A DNA stretch of 64,000 nucleotides from Prosapia bicincta (GCA_036971475.1 JBAIZL010000001.1:155308544-155372543), one strand, 5' to 3'. Positions 9,600 through 22,275 are shown, counted from the stretch's first letter. Notes: generated from the letters alone by a model not told the origin. Numbers and translations are program-made.

Positions 9600-10700
9600 T
9601 TGTGTATATAATTATACAAACACAACACGTGCACAATTTCAACAAAGAATTTTTTGAAGACACATTCAATTTCAAGAAGTTATTTACAGAATGAAATTCC
9701 ACAAGCGCAACCACCCCCCTACAGGATAAATTGTATAGTCAAGTAATTAATTAGTAATGAATTTGTTGACAGTGGACAACTGAATCCCAGTATAGTTTGA
9801 ATGTAATACTAAAATGAGGCATAATATTTTAAAAAGGGAATATACTGCATTGACAGCTTATAACTAGTGATAGCAGATTATTGATAAATATATAAAATAT
9901 CTGTATTTATACTTCTAAATATAAGTAAAGCCTGTGTCGACAAATATGTTAGCTGAGTGCCATTGGCCTAATTGTAAGGTTCCATGAGCCACCATCTATT
10001 GCCAAACCCACATTCTTATTCTAGTAATTAGCCTTTTTTTACATTCTATCATCGTTATAAGAAGTTACTTATAAGAAACAGACTTTCCAGTTAAAAAAAG
10101 CTTAATTTTCCAATACACATATGCCTGTTAAAGTATACATGATTTTAAGTAATATCTAAGAGAGGTTGTTTCACTCGTGACACAAAATCCTGACAAGTCA
10201 AGGTAAATCTTTATATGCTAATCATATTTAAATTAAATAAATTTTTACTTATTCATAATTGTGATCATCATACATGGTTAGATTAACAAATAGTATAATT
10301 TAACGGAATCCACAGTATTGAAAACATAACTATGTTAGACAATAAAATGCAATACAATATTATAAAACGTCATCTATTACCAAGGCTATCTCTTCTGACA
10401 ATTTAATGAAATAATTCGTACCTTTCCTAGAACTAACCTAAAAGTAACAAATCCAGTAATAAGTAATTTTACATTAACTAATAAAATATTAATGCATTTG
10501 TCTACTTACAACAAACAGCTTCTACCGCAATTCCTAGGAAGTGTTTCTACACTCTACAAAGCTTAGAGTGTTTACAGTCTCTTTGTAGTCTTTACATCTT
10601 GTCAGCTTGTTTCACGAACCTTTAAAGGTTCTGAAACTGAAAAAAGTAAAAAATGGTTTTATGTACAAAATTATTTTTTATAATTAATTGTTTGTTAAAT
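9600..10700. other. non-coding stretch, nothing recognised
   Basis: AT-rich sequence without convincing ORFs, inverted repeats or RNA motifs. Confidence 0.5.
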
Positions 10701-10718
10701 CATCTTGAATTTACTGAT

Positions 10719-10912
10719 TTTAATTAATTAAATAGTTCGTAACTAAGTGAATACTCAAGAGCTTATTTGCTGCTGCGTTTCGAAACAATCGTTCCTTTTA
10801 CGAAGCTAAGCCTCTTACCTAGGCCTAGCTTCGTAAAAGGAACGATTGTTTCAAAAAGTGTCAGCAAGTAAGCTCATAAGTATTCACTTAGTTACGAAAT
10901 ATTTAATTATAT
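10719..10912. mobile_element. foldback element of the GAAACGCGTC family
   Basis: Arms 10719-10815 and 10826-10912 are imperfect reverse complements (TTCGTAAAAGGAACGATTG on both sides, TAACTAAGTGAATACT at the ends). The arms keep a GAAC/GTTTC hairpin followed by GAAACGC, resembling hammerhead stem II and stem III, but lack a CUGANGA core. Related single arms lie at 31290-31440, 40505-40700 and 57005-57050. Confidence 0.7.
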
Positions 10913-10935
10913 TTTTTATAGCTGACTTTTATGTA

Positions 10936-11040
10936 CAGTAAACTCCTGATTATCCGTGGAACAGGGTAGCCCGGCAAAGCCGGATAACGAATTCCCTGGA
11001 TAATCCGCTATGAACAAAGAATATGCAAAACTATCGATAA
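10936..11040. mobile_element. possible pogo/Tigger-like DNA transposon end
   Basis: TACAGTAAACTCCTGATTATC followed by GGATAACGAATTCCC resembles terminal repeats of TcMar-Tigger/pogo elements, which begin CAGT at a TA dinucleotide. No right terminus could be matched, so extent and assignment are uncertain. Confidence 0.35.
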
Positions 11041-13150
11041 TCGATTATTATACCATAAGTTACACATATAATGACCACGGTTAATGCAATTCACAAATAA
11101 TCTTCAGAGGACAAAATAAATACGGAAAATAATTTTAAATGTCGATGTATTTGACGAATTGTATCATTTACATTTATATGTCTAACTATTTACAATACGT
11201 ACATAAGTATATGTCAAAAGTAAGTATGTGTGTACATATGCAATTTCCTTTATACATAATACAAAAAAATCTGTCACTTTCGTCTTTTTTTGTGAGCATT
11301 GATTTAGCTTTAATGTGCGATCTAACTTTCTTGAGAAGCATTTTGTCGCACAGTGTCTACTTGTGTCACAAAGCCATAAAGATCGAATGTAAATGACAGA
11401 CATGGATAATGCATATGTCACCTCCTAAATTATTTATAGCCGAGATTAGCTGACATTTGTTTACAATCTTATGATACACATTAGGTTTTCGGGCGTCCAA
11501 GCATTTTGACGTCACTTATATACAGTAGTCTGCTAGCCCCTTTTATTTCGCTGGCCTGCGTCGGGATGCTTCCCTTTCAATGTAAAAATTAGTACGTACA
11601 TATTTACATATTCTATTCCCTTCATAACATTCATTAGACATTAACATTTTGCCAATCGTTATGGACAATAAAACCTACGATTTAATTTGTGTAAAGCACA
11701 TTAATAAAGGTGCCTAACCTCTTCCATTAACACCATGTCAATATAATTATTGGCTCTGAGATGCAGTAGTAAATTTCTAGTAGTGTCAGTGACGATGATG
11801 GCATAAGCCATTGAAATGTGCATAGCAGTAAAGTATATTGTTTTGCGAGTTAGTTAACAGTTATTTATTCATTTGTTTAAGACATTCATGTAAGAAATTT
11901 ATTGAAAACAAAAACTGTAATGAAATATATGTTGACTTATACTCAATAGGTTTTAAAAATGTGAATTCATTGATTAAATAAACATTTCTATTTAATTCTG
12001 TCACCGTATCCTCAGTACAACAGCTATTACTAGCAACACAACCATATAACAAAAAATGAATACAACCACGGACAAAATCTCACAATTGCAAGTTTTTTAT
12101 TGGATTCATGATTGACTCTGTTAAAACATCAAACATTACAAACTCTGAATCATTTAAATTCATAGTCTTACATATAAAATCGGTAATAATCAATAAATTG
12201 TAAATCATTAAAATTTTAAAAAATAATTTACCATTTTAAAGTTTCTTTCTAGTGGAGGACTGTGTCAGTGGGCTATATTTGTCTGTAGCCCTTCCCTATG
12301 CATTGAACTTGCATGGGAATGTTTCCAATTCGCGGCAACGGCTGCACTCTGCAAAACACAATATTAATTGAACGAAAAGTCTTTACTAAAACTGTAATAA
12401 TTATTTCCTTTTTGCATTTAATTAATACTGACAGGAAAATTAAGTATTTATTTCCTTTAGCAGCATAATCGATCTTCGCATTAAGGTTATACCAGGTGAT
12501 ACAGAAAGTTATCACATACAGAAAAAAAACTTCCGCTCTCCCCAAAAATTTCACATTTTGGAAAAAGCCCAACAATGAACCAAAAAAAATTAAAAATTCG
12601 ATGTTTTGCCCATATTTTCTTGAGGCAGATACTATCAAAATACCTCAAAAAGTAATTAAATGAGCTGATAATGACCAAAAATTACAAATTTCAAATAAAA
12701 TTTTCTTTTGCCAAACTGCCAAAGACCACATAAGCAAACTATAGAATTTATAAAACACCCACACATTTTTTTTTTTATAAAGTCGCAAAAGGACAAAACA
12801 AACATTTACAGTTACTATTCTACTCATAACACACAACCAAGAAACAAATTGCATTGAACATTTACACACCTTTCTTTTTTAATTTTGGCCTAATAAAATT
12901 TCAACTTAACATGTGCAATAGCAGCATGAAAGTTGAAAATTCCAATACGATATTTTCCTGTACTTATAATCACTATAATGAACTTTATTTTCAATTAAAC
13001 GGTATAATCATTAGAAAATCAAATTGTTATCTTTACTGGACACAATTTTATTTATTTAATATCGCTTATTTGCAATTAATATTATTATCAACAAAACCAA
13101 CCCTAATACAAAACGAGCTACGTAACATTGAATACCTCCTGTACTGGTTT
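11041..13150. other. non-coding stretch without identified genes
   Basis: Several AT-rich ORFs on both strands (largest 12854-13234, 126 codons) look like chance frames: hydrophobic, AT-driven and overlapping one another. A slightly GC-richer patch at 12260-12355 was examined but not identified. Confidence 0.45.
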
Positions 13151-13156
13151 AAATAT

Positions 13157-13303
13157 CGAAATCTTGTTGCTGTTAATTACTTATTAAACTTTTGCGATTA
13201 CTTGCAACCAGACTTTTTGTTCACTAAAGGTTAACTAACAATTTAACAACCTTTAGTTAACAAAAAGTCTAGTCGCAAGTAATAGCAAAAGTGTAATAAG
13301 TAC
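13157..13303. mobile_element. foldback MITE-like element (copy 1)
   Basis: Arms around ACCAGACTTTTTGTT and its reverse complement meet near 13230 (arms about 13179-13301). The outer left end carries AATCTTGTTGCTGTT, the same terminus seen at 20370-20410 and 38855-38900. A better-preserved relative lies at 20138-20410. Confidence 0.75.
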
Positions 13304-13443
13304 TGTTTTACTAAACGTTAAAACCTTTAACTAAAATATTTCTTTATTTATTGCTTTCATATAATTAGGCCAATAATTAGAAATGGACTTTTACCTTTAA
13401 TTTGTAACGTATAACAATTGTAAAAATGTTAAACTTACTTATA

Positions 13444-13582
13444 GCATCACTTACTTTTGTAATTATTGAGGACTGCCACTTCGGGAGATGTGTCCCATTG
13501 TCAACTCGGACTGTAACTCAGAGTTGGCAATGGGACACATCTCCCAAAACAGCTGTCCTCAACGATCATAAAAGTAAATGCT
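13444..13582. mobile_element. short hairpin MITE
   Basis: TACTTTTGTAATTATTGAGG at 13452 is mirrored by the sequence ending CATAAAAGTA near 13577. The inner GGGAGATGTGTCCCATTG is mirrored by CAATGGGACACATCTCCC around a GAACTC-like loop. It looks like a small non-autonomous terminal-inverted-repeat element. Superfamily not assigned. Confidence 0.6.
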
Positions 13583-13739
13583 CCTATAGGCAACATTTAA
13601 AAGGTGTTTTTAATTAAGAAGTAGTATCTCACATTAAGATGGAATCAACTAATAAACTTTAATTTGTACTCAAAACTACTTTTAAATTTTAAAACCAAAG
13701 TACTGACTACTTCTACTATAATACAGTTAAACCCTTTAA

Positions 13740-13957
13740 CTTTTGAGAAATTTTGTAGACTCCAGCAAATTTTGCATACAAACATTGTAGAGCATGTTTG
13801 GAGGGAGTGCCAAGGGATAATCCAAAGGGACCATTTTGCAGGATATTTAGCAGAATTTCAGTTAAACGACCCAAAACATGTACAAATATTAATTACTTTT
13901 TTAAAAGCAACTGCTGATTTATATCCTACAAAATATGGTAATTCTTTAGATTCCTAG
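13740..13957 (+). pseudogene. coding-like fragment, family not recognised
   Basis: The end of a 97-codon frame (13664-13957) has protein-like composition, with stretches such as EHVWRECQGIIQRDHFAGY, LNDPKHVQILITFLKATAD and LYPTKYG, unlike the surrounding AT-rich chance ORFs. AG before 13761 and GGTAAT near 13938 could be splice sites, so it may be a lone exon, a retrocopied piece or cargo of the adjacent palindromic elements. No catalytic motif was found and I cannot name a family. Confidence 0.3.
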
Positions 13958-13961
13958 GTAA

Positions 13962-15085
13962 TTGTTTTGACGTGCAACTACCGCTATTTTTGTGTTTTTT
14001 TATATTTTTTTATGTATTTTTACCTCCTAGACACGAATCCAACATTATTTTTTGTCGCTGACGCCGTTTTTTAAAATATACTTAAAAAAACTTAACCTAA
14101 ACTAACTTTTATTGGCGAGCAACTCCCGCTATTTTTATATAATTTTTTAACTTTTCTTATGTATTTTAACGTCTTAGACACAAATCTAACATAATTTTTT
14201 GTCGCTGACGCCATTTTTTTAAAACATACTTTAAAAAAACATAATCTAAACTAACCGTTATTGACGTATGACTACCGCTTTTTCGACGTGCGACTACCGC
14301 TATTTACGTGAAATTTTTTTACTTTTCTTATGTATTTTTACGTCCTAGACACGAATCCAACATTAATTTTTGTCGTCTACGTCATATCGCCATTATTATT
14401 TTATTATTAAACGTCTAGATTTGGTTATAATTTTATACCACATTACTATATATCTACCTACATTAAAATATACCTACGAAGTATCCAGACAGGATAGATT
14501 TGGTTATAATTATATTCAGTTTTACTATCTACCTATATTGAAATATACCTACGAAGTATTCAGTCAGGAGAGATTTTGTTATTGTTTTATACAACATTAC
14601 TATATAGCTACATTAAAATATAACTATGAAGTATCAAGTCAGGATAGATTTGGTTATAATTTTATTCAACATTAACATATACCTGTGACGTAGGTATATT
14701 TTAATGTAGGAATATAGTAATGTTGTATAAAATTATAACCATATCTATCCTGACTGGATACTTTGTAGCTAAATTTTACTATATATAGCACATATTGTAA
14801 TGTTCAATAAAGTTATAACCAAATCTAGATGTTTAATGAAAAAACAAAAAATCCATAGTCATTGGTAAGTGTCTAAAACGTAAAAATACATAAGAAAAGT
14901 AAAAAAATTTAACGAAAATAGCGGTAGTCGCATGTCAATAAAAGTTAGTTTTGGTTATGTTTTTTTAAAGTATATTTTAAAAAAAACGGCGTCAGCAACT
15001 AAAAATAATGTTGGATTCGTGTCTAGGAGGTAAAATACATAAGAAAAGTAAAAAAAAATTTCACGAAAATAGCGGTAGTCGCACA
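13962..15085. mobile_element. 1.1-kb palindromic element with internal tandem repeats
   Basis: Outer arms: about 2.5 tandem copies of a roughly 145-170 bp unit (marks CTACCGCTATTT, GTCGCTGACGCC and GACACGAATCCAACATT) at 13962-14390, and two reverse-complement copies at 14860-15085. Inner part: direct copies of an approximately 80-bp unit containing AGGATAGATTTGGTTATAAT at 14396-14680, then inverted copies at 14690-14830. The centre lies near 14685. Confidence 0.85.
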
Positions 15086-15094
15086 TTGAAACAA

Positions 15095-16560
15095 TTACAG
15101 ATACCTAAACCGGGCCTATATTTTAATAAAACATTTAGAAACATGTAAAAAGGCTATTTTAATTGAAATTATTTTTTTGTGCCTAGAAACAATATTTTTT
15201 CTTAAATTAAAGTTGGGTAAAATTTTCAGAGCGGATGTAGAAGTTGTGAATTCGCACATTGCGATACAAATGTTTTTTTACGTCACAGTGTGTGGCATAT
15301 GGTTGTACGCATTGGCCCCGGTACGTCACCCAACCTTACGTGTGTAGATATTTGAGAAACCACGTTTTGGCTTAAATACATATATTTAAATATACTTATA
15401 AAGTCTCCAGTTAGGATAGATTTGGTTTTAAATTTATAAATTTTTATATACCTATATTAAAATATACCTAAAAAGTGTCCAGTCAAGTTAGATTTGGTTT
15501 TAATTTTATACATTACCTAAATGGTTACATTTATACAATTAGAGCCAAATCTATCCTGACAGGATACTTCATATTTTATACTTTTATTTTGTTAAATTCA
15601 TTAAAATTATGCCAAAACATAATACTACACATTATCCAAGTGTAACAGTTAATACATTTGTGATGTCATGTATCCCTCAGCGAGGCAGGCTGCCTATTCA
15701 CAACTGCTACATCCGCGCTGAAAATTTTACCCAACTTTAATTTAAGAAAAAATAATGTTCCTAGGCACAGAAAAAAATAATTTCAGTAATTGTTAGTTTG
15801 CTAAACCGGGCCTATATTTTCATAAAACATTCAGAAACATGTAAAAAGACTACTTCCATTGAAATTATTTTTTTCTGTGCCTAGAAACATTATTTTTTCT
15901 TAAATTAAAGTTGGGTAAAATTTTCAGCGCGGATGTAGCAGTTGTGAATAGGCTGCTGCCTCGCGGATGGATACACGACATCACAAATGTACTAACGGTT
16001 ACACTTGGATAATGAGTGCATTACGTTTTGGCATAATTTTAATGAATTTAACAAAATAAAAGTATAAAATATGAAGTATCCAGTCAGGATAAATTTGGTT
16101 CTAATTGTATAAATGTAACCATTTAGGTAATGTATAAAATTAAAACCAAATCTAACCTGACTGGACACTTTTTAGGTATATTTCAATATAGGTACTTAGT
16201 AATGTATAAATTTAAAACCAAATCTATCCTAACTGGAGACTTTATAAGTATATTTAAATATATGTATAAAAATTAAGCCAAAACGTTGTTTCCCAAATAT
16301 CTACACACGTAAGGTCACATGACGTACCGGGGCCGATGCGTACAACCTTATGCGCAGCACTGTGACGTAAAAAAACATTTTTATCGCTCCTCGCTTATTC
16401 ACAACTTCTACATCCGTGCTGAAAATTTTACCCGACTTTAGTTTAAGAAAAAGTAATGTTTCTAGCCACAGAAAAAATAATTTTAATGAAAATAGCCTTT
16501 TTACATGTTTCTGAATGTTTTATGAAAATATAGGCCCTGTTTAGGAATCTAAACAATTAC
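15095..16560. mobile_element. 1.46-kb palindrome, two inverted copies of a TIR element of about 700 bp
   Basis: The arms 15095-15795 and 15800-16560 are reverse complements with scattered differences. Each arm is itself bounded by an inverted repeat starting CCGGGCCTATATTTT and running through AAAGTTGGGTAAAATTTTCAG to GTTGTGAAT. The interior again carries the 80-bp GGATAGATTTGGTT repeat plus a GC-richer block with CGTACC/GGGGCC. No transposase ORF is seen, so it is non-autonomous. Confidence 0.85.
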
Positions 16561-17061
16561 CCAAAATATTATTATAAATACATTTAAACATCATTATATT
16601 TAGTTATTACAAACTATTTACATATAATATTGCCTTTATCACTTGTACATAACATTGCAGTTATAATGTATCATTATTTTCTTGTTAAAAAGCGCATATC
16701 CCAAACACAACTAAAACCTTACAAATTCAAGGTTTTACCTTTATTTTTATGATGGTGAGAAATTATTTTTACCCTGGTTTTCACAAGGAACACAAAATAT
16801 TATACATTAAAAAAAGGTTTCGTTTATTCAGGACTATTCCTCCAATCAGTCTAATATTGAGATCATAAATACAAACACTACATTAACTACAGCTATGAAA
16901 CATTTTTTAGTAATTGTGAAATTTACCGGCCACCTACGATTAGCTTGCATTATGGCCCATAAATTTAGTAGCGTATGTAAAACCATTAAGAAGGAAATAT
17001 TGCTCATGTTTAGAATACGTTAAAATTACTTACAAATATTACTTTATTCAACTTACTTTTA

Positions 17062-17355
17062 TATTGTCGTGCAGTAAACTGGCTGACAAAGACGAATACA
17101 AACGTTTTTGCATTGCAAGAAATAAAGAAGATATATTTTGTAAGAGGCATCAATTAACACCGCATGGTTTCAGCCCGTTACAAAATTTATACGCTTAAAG
17201 AATCCAAATTTGGTCCATATATTGAGAAGAGCTACCCTCCCAAATACTTGCAAATTTACGACGACTCTTTAAAGAAACGAACGCCTACATTATTTGTGAA
17301 AACAAATTCCAATATTTACAAACACTTCCAAACGTACGCCATTTTCTGCAATTAG
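17062..17355 (+). pseudogene. coding-like fragment in two frames, family not recognised
   Basis: One frame from about 17078 reads LADKDEYKRFCIARNKEDIF, then CKRHQLTPHGFS and a stop at about 17200. An overlapping +1 frame continues RYKIYTLKESKFGPYIEKSY, PPKYLQIYDDSL and ends at 17355. The composition of both parts is protein-like and a single shift near 17170-17195 would join them, suggesting a decayed gene. A GTGCAG acceptor-like site precedes it. No family assigned. Confidence 0.3.
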
Positions 17356-18018
17356 AACCTAAGAACAGAAAAGAAGAACAATAATTGAGATTAGTGGGTG
17401 GTGGGGAAAATGGCTGTGGGAACAACGCACACGACCAGTAAATGTTATTCTAATAATAGTGTGAGAGTTTTAATATAATGAATTAAAAATGACGGAATAT
17501 TTACTTACAATACATTCTTCTGATAAAATAATAAATAACTTCTTACAGAAGAAATATTTATATTAATTGTAGTTAAATTATTGAATTACCAACTTTAAAA
17601 AAAAGTGTACACTAAAATACTGGAACATATACTATAGAACTATATACTATATTTGTAATATTTTATACCTAAATTTAATTAGAACAGTAGGTATGATAGC
17701 TGCATTCATTGTAACTCAGGCTTTAATTCCGTAAAAATGTTTCAAATTGATAACGTTCATAAAAAAAAACACTGTTACAAGCCTGAAGGAGATAATAAAT
17801 CAGCTGTCTAAACGAAGCTAATCGACTCATATATCAATTGCGTTTTTTCTTAATGTGAAAATTTGTAAGTGTATAAACAAAAACAGATTAAAACTTTATA
17901 TAAAAGCATAGTGCAATGTTATATATTAAAAGACTTTGAATATATAATCAAAAATTCTATGCCGCAGTAATTTCATCGACCTAGTAGAACATACTTCGAA
18001 ATCAATTTGTAAATATCA
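17356..18018. other. non-coding stretch, nothing recognised
   Basis: AT-rich with no element boundaries identified before the hAT target site at 18019. Confidence 0.5.
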
Positions 18019-18026
18019 GCTGTGAT

Positions 18027-18897
18027 CAGTGGCGGCTCCTGCCCAATTACATTGGTGGGGCTCATGACAAGGGGTCTCCCCAGATTTACGAGGGGCGGAG
18101 AAAATTTTGAAATTTGATACCCATTTAACTCGTTTTATATTCTAAGCGCCTACAACTTTTATTAAGTTATACTTATTGATTAATATATTAACATTGCTAT
18201 AACTAATAGACGTATTATGGTGTGATTTACGAAATGTAAGGTTGGGTAGTTGAGTGATCGCCTATTGGTTGCTAAAGCGTCGAGTACTCAATGAGTAGTG
18301 TGAATCATGTTTTACTTTTAAGAGTATATTAGGCCACTGTGTATGAACATCAAACGAACTATAAATGGAAACAATACTTATCTAGTATACAAATATTATT
18401 CTTTAAAATGAGTTTAAAAGAGTAGTTTCATAAATCCATATTATTATTAAATATAAAATTTGATTTGTTTACTTTGAAGCAAACGCACCAACATTTATTT
18501 GGGAGAACACTATAAATAAGCCTACAATGCTGCTACCTAAATCAGCCGGAATTGTCAGCACTGATTAGTCCTATCTCAGCGCATGCGCAAGACGACGGGA
18601 CTCCATCCCAGGCCACCCGTAACAAGCGCGTTGAGTGACGTCATCGCACGGTTTTGGCTGTTTCAGCTTATTCCATGCACACTCAATGCACTAGTATGGG
18701 GCTCTCTGATGTGAGCCCCGCGCGGAGCTTGCGGCTAATTTCGTGCGTCAACTGCTAAATATTTTATGGTTTTAACATTACTTTAATAATTCTAAGCTCT
18801 TCTTAACCTAATTTAAGGTAAATGAATATTAATTAAAAATTAATTTTTGTAATTGGAAGGGCTGCGCCCCAGGGCCCTTTTGGACAAACCGCCACTG
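18027..18897. mobile_element. non-autonomous hAT transposon, complete
   Basis: Terminal inverted repeats CAGTGGCGGCTCCTGCC (left) and the complement of CAGTGGCGGTTTGTCC (right) bound an 871-bp element. Both sides are flanked by the identical 8-bp direct repeat GCTGTGAT (18019-18026 and 18898-18905). An 8-bp target-site duplication with CAGTGG ends is the hAT hallmark. There is no transposase ORF inside. The perfect duplication argues for a fairly recent insertion. Confidence 0.88.
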
Positions 18898-18905
18898 GCT
18901 GTGAT

Positions 18906-19640
18906 ATAAAACGTTTGTGAATATAGGTTAAAAAGCGTTTATTTGTATTTCTTGTTATTCCAAATAAAATGTGAAAACATTAATGAATTTCTTTCTTTCT
19001 ATTACTAAAAACAATGTTGGTGCAACAACTATTGGCACTGCCATGCCTAATTTCAAATTAAACACGTGTATTGCAATACTTATAAAAAAAATTGTGAAGA
19101 TAGGCTGTTAACAGATCTTGACCAAACTATTAAAAAATAGAATATCAGTTAGTAAAGAACGAAGAAAAGTGGCGCAAATATACTTTATTTTAAAACAAAA
19201 AGAATGTTTTTACTGTGAGATATTTTCTATTTGTCTCTGGTACTGATAACAAATGGAGTTCTATTCATTTTGTATAATTCCTCATAAGTAGTATTATTAA
19301 GCTCTTTTCTTCTCTCACTTCAATAAGAGTGATTGCAATATGCGAAGTTAGGAATAAATTTGTCTTCCATCTGTACAAGATACCATATGGTCTGCACTTG
19401 GAATAGGATGCTGTCATACAAAAGCATAGGTTTATTTATGATTATGAGTTAACTTTATAGATACCCTGTATGCATGTAGCAAATAGGAGTGGTGGTACTT
19501 TAGTGATCATACTTTCGCTTTCTGACTTAAAAATTTTTGGCATTGATTCATGAGTTTTTTGCATATATTTTTAATTTCGTCATCATGGTACCATATTTTG
19601 ATTACAGCAGTAGTCATGGACGTTTTTGCAAATAAAATAA
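18906..19640. other. non-coding stretch, nothing recognised
   Basis: AT-rich and ORF-poor. Its end shares a short block with 1512-1555. Confidence 0.5.
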
Positions 19641-20130
19641 AAAACACCATAAAAATTGATAATTGTATATAATTTTATTCAATATTGCTGTCTACCTATG
19701 GTAAAATATACCTACGAAGTATCCAGTCAGGATAGATTTCGTTATAATTTTATTATTACTATCTACCTATATTAAAATATACCTACGAAGTATTCAGTCA
19801 GGATAGATTTGTTTATAGTTCAATACGGCATTACTATCTACCTATATTAAAAGTATACCTACAAAGTAACCAGTCAGGATAGATTTGGTTGTAATTTTGG
19901 TAAATATTTAGACTTATTGCTGATGCAGAAAATTACAACAAAATCTATCCTGACTGGATACTTCATAGGTATATTTTAATATAGGTAGATAGTAATGTTG
20001 TATAAAATTATAACCACATCCATCCTGACTGGATACTTCATAGATATAATTTAATATAGGTAGATAGTAATGTAGAATAAAATGATTACCAAATCTATCC
20101 TCACTTCATACTTCATAGGTATATTTTAAT
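19640..20130. mobile_element. palindromic cluster of the 80-bp GGATAGATTTGGTT repeat
   Basis: Three direct units at 19680-19905 (each with a CAGTCAGGATAGATTT-type block and ACCTATATTAAAAT) face three inverted units at 19930-20130. The centre is near 19915. Same family as 14396-14830, 15395-15570, 16060-16260, 20420-20525 and 48100-48370. Confidence 0.8.
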
Positions 20131-20137
20131 GTAGGTA

Positions 20138-20410
20138 TATACTTATTACACTTTTTCTATTACTTGCGACCAGACTTTTTGTTAACTAAAGGTTGTTAAA
20201 TTGTTAACTTACACTTAGAGGAAACGTAGTGTCTGCAGTAGGACTAGGTCCTGGGAGGCTGAAGAAGTTGTAAGACAAAAACGTTTCCTCCAAGTGTAAG
20301 TTAACAATTTAACAACCTTTAGTTAACAAAAAGTCTGGTCGTAAGTAATAGCAAAAGTGTAATAAGTAATTAACAACCAGCTCGCCATGAACAGCAACAA
20401 GATTTTGATA
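20138..20410. mobile_element. foldback MITE-like element (copy 2)
   Basis: Arms 20138-20245 and 20285-20385 are near-perfect complements (ACTTTTTCTATTACTTGCG..., CTTACACTTAGAGGAAACGT), with a short unique centre around CTAGGTCCTGGGAGG. The right flank ACCAGCTCGCCATGAACAGC recurs at 38865. Confidence 0.8.
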
Positions 20411-20419
20411 GATAGATAG

Positions 20420-20525
20420 TAATGTTGAATAAAATTATAACCAAATCTATCCTGACTGGATACTTCATAGGTATATTTTAATTTAGGTATATAGTAATGT
20501 TGTGTAAAATTATACCCAAAAGTTA
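20420..20525. repeat. inverted-orientation copy of the 80-bp repeat
   Basis: Carries AACCAAATCTATCCTGACTG and the TATATTTTAATTTAGG blocks of the family at 19640-20130. Confidence 0.75.
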
Positions 20526-20529
20526 AATA

Positions 20530-22270
20530 TTAGGATTTTACAACAACTTGAAGCAACTGTTGCGTAAATGTTTATATTTGAATAGTAGTTATTTGAAGAA
20601 TAAATTCAGTAATAGATGAAAGTCTGAAACCCATACATCCATGCTGGGTTGAATGTACTACACAGGCATACAAAAATAGCCAAACCCCGCTATACAAACT
20701 TCTATTACAATAAAACTACCATTCTTGAACCGAAGTCTACTTTTGGTAATCGTCTACTCAACATATAACTGTACCTTTGTAATCCAAGTAACACTCAGAA
20801 GTATTTCTAACATTACCATAACATCCCATAATAACGTTATTAACAAACAACATGGGAAGGCCAGAAAAGCTTAGCAGATCATAAACCAGTTTTTAATGTG
20901 TTACATTTGCTTCTTCTCATAAAAAATAATTATTTTGTCAAGCGTGCATTAATTATTGAAAAATGTTTAAAAAACTTACATTTGTTTTATGATACTAAGA
21001 TTGTTTGCTAATTATCTTTTTATTTGAAATTTTATTTTCTAATCCTGTTGCATATCATCAAACTTTTAAGTATTAAATCCATTACTTGGTCAAGTTTCAG
21101 TGAAGATTTCTGAAAAATTGCTTTTTGACTTGAGGTGTTACGTCTTTTAACACTTGATATAATGAAAATGAAGCTACCTGCCATGTCACACCACCTGTGG
21201 CCTACTTCAGGTTGCTGTTTTTTGCAATTTAAGTACTTGAGCTGGTCATTTGAGTTTCTGTACAGTCTGCGGTAAGATGGTAAGATATTAACATATTTGG
21301 TCTTTCCATTCGTTTTTATGCGGTTATAACCTCGTTATATTTGGAATCCGGTATTAGGCATTCCGTAATCGATCAATTCTTACGTCAATCTTGTTTATGA
21401 ATGATGTTTTCTTGTTATCAAGCGTAAGAATATAAGAGGAAGTCTTCTCTAGTAGTGTCTTGGTTTAATATTGTTTCTTGGTTATATTCACTGTACATTG
21501 AAACCTCTCTACTACAAATTTTAGTGAAATACTGAGAAGGGTTTCTGCAACTCTTCTCTCTTTCCCATGATGCATGGAGACCTCTGGTCATGGAATTAAA
21601 TGGTCCTTTTATGTAGAACACATTTTTTCTCTAGACAGATTATTAATGCAACCTAATATTGGTAAAACGCTTACAGTGCAAGTCGGTTTTTGCCATAAAG
21701 TATTATGCAAATATAAGTAGTTGTTTTCAATCAGTATATTTTCCCATTTATTACAATGTTTACTTTGTAAAAGCTTCAAGTTCAACAAAATATTCAATTT
21801 TAACACTACTGAGAAGGTGTTTCCATCTAAGCAGTGCGTCTCGTTTATCTTAGTTTTGCCACTACCACCGGCAAGAACGTAATATATCACACCTCTCGTT
21901 CTCCTTTATTCATGTTCTTTCCAACTTGTTTCATATTTATTGAAGCTGTCCAGCAATTGTTTATTTCTCATGACTACAAAGTACTAGGTCCACCTACGTT
22001 GTTGAAACTACTTTTATTCATTGATTCAATCGAACATTGCTCTCCCTCAAAGTTTCATTATCCATCTGTCCTCGCTTATCTAAGTCTTACAAATTGTATC
22101 TTCACGTTAGGTTTAGAGCCACGATTCCCAATTTAGGCCAGATGAGCCCAGTGCTAGATACTTTACCCTGTATCTGACATTTGCCGAGAATTCTATTACC
22201 CACGGAGTGGTGCCTAATGAGGGACTTACAAGAAATGCACCAGTGTTAAAACGTATTCGTTTTTATTGTA
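20530..22270. other. mostly non-coding; weak coding-like ORFs at 21.4-22.1 kb
   Basis: Overlapping ORFs of 64-100 codons on both strands (21418-21621 minus, 21609-21890 minus, 21834-22136 plus) cluster here. None shows a recognisable domain, and both strands look equally open, so I cannot call a gene. Confidence 0.35.
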
Positions 22271-22275
22271 ACACT

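Noticed and set aside
12854..13234. 126-codon plus-strand ORF
   Set aside because: AT-driven composition, no domain, and its 3' end is inside the foldback element at 13157-13303.
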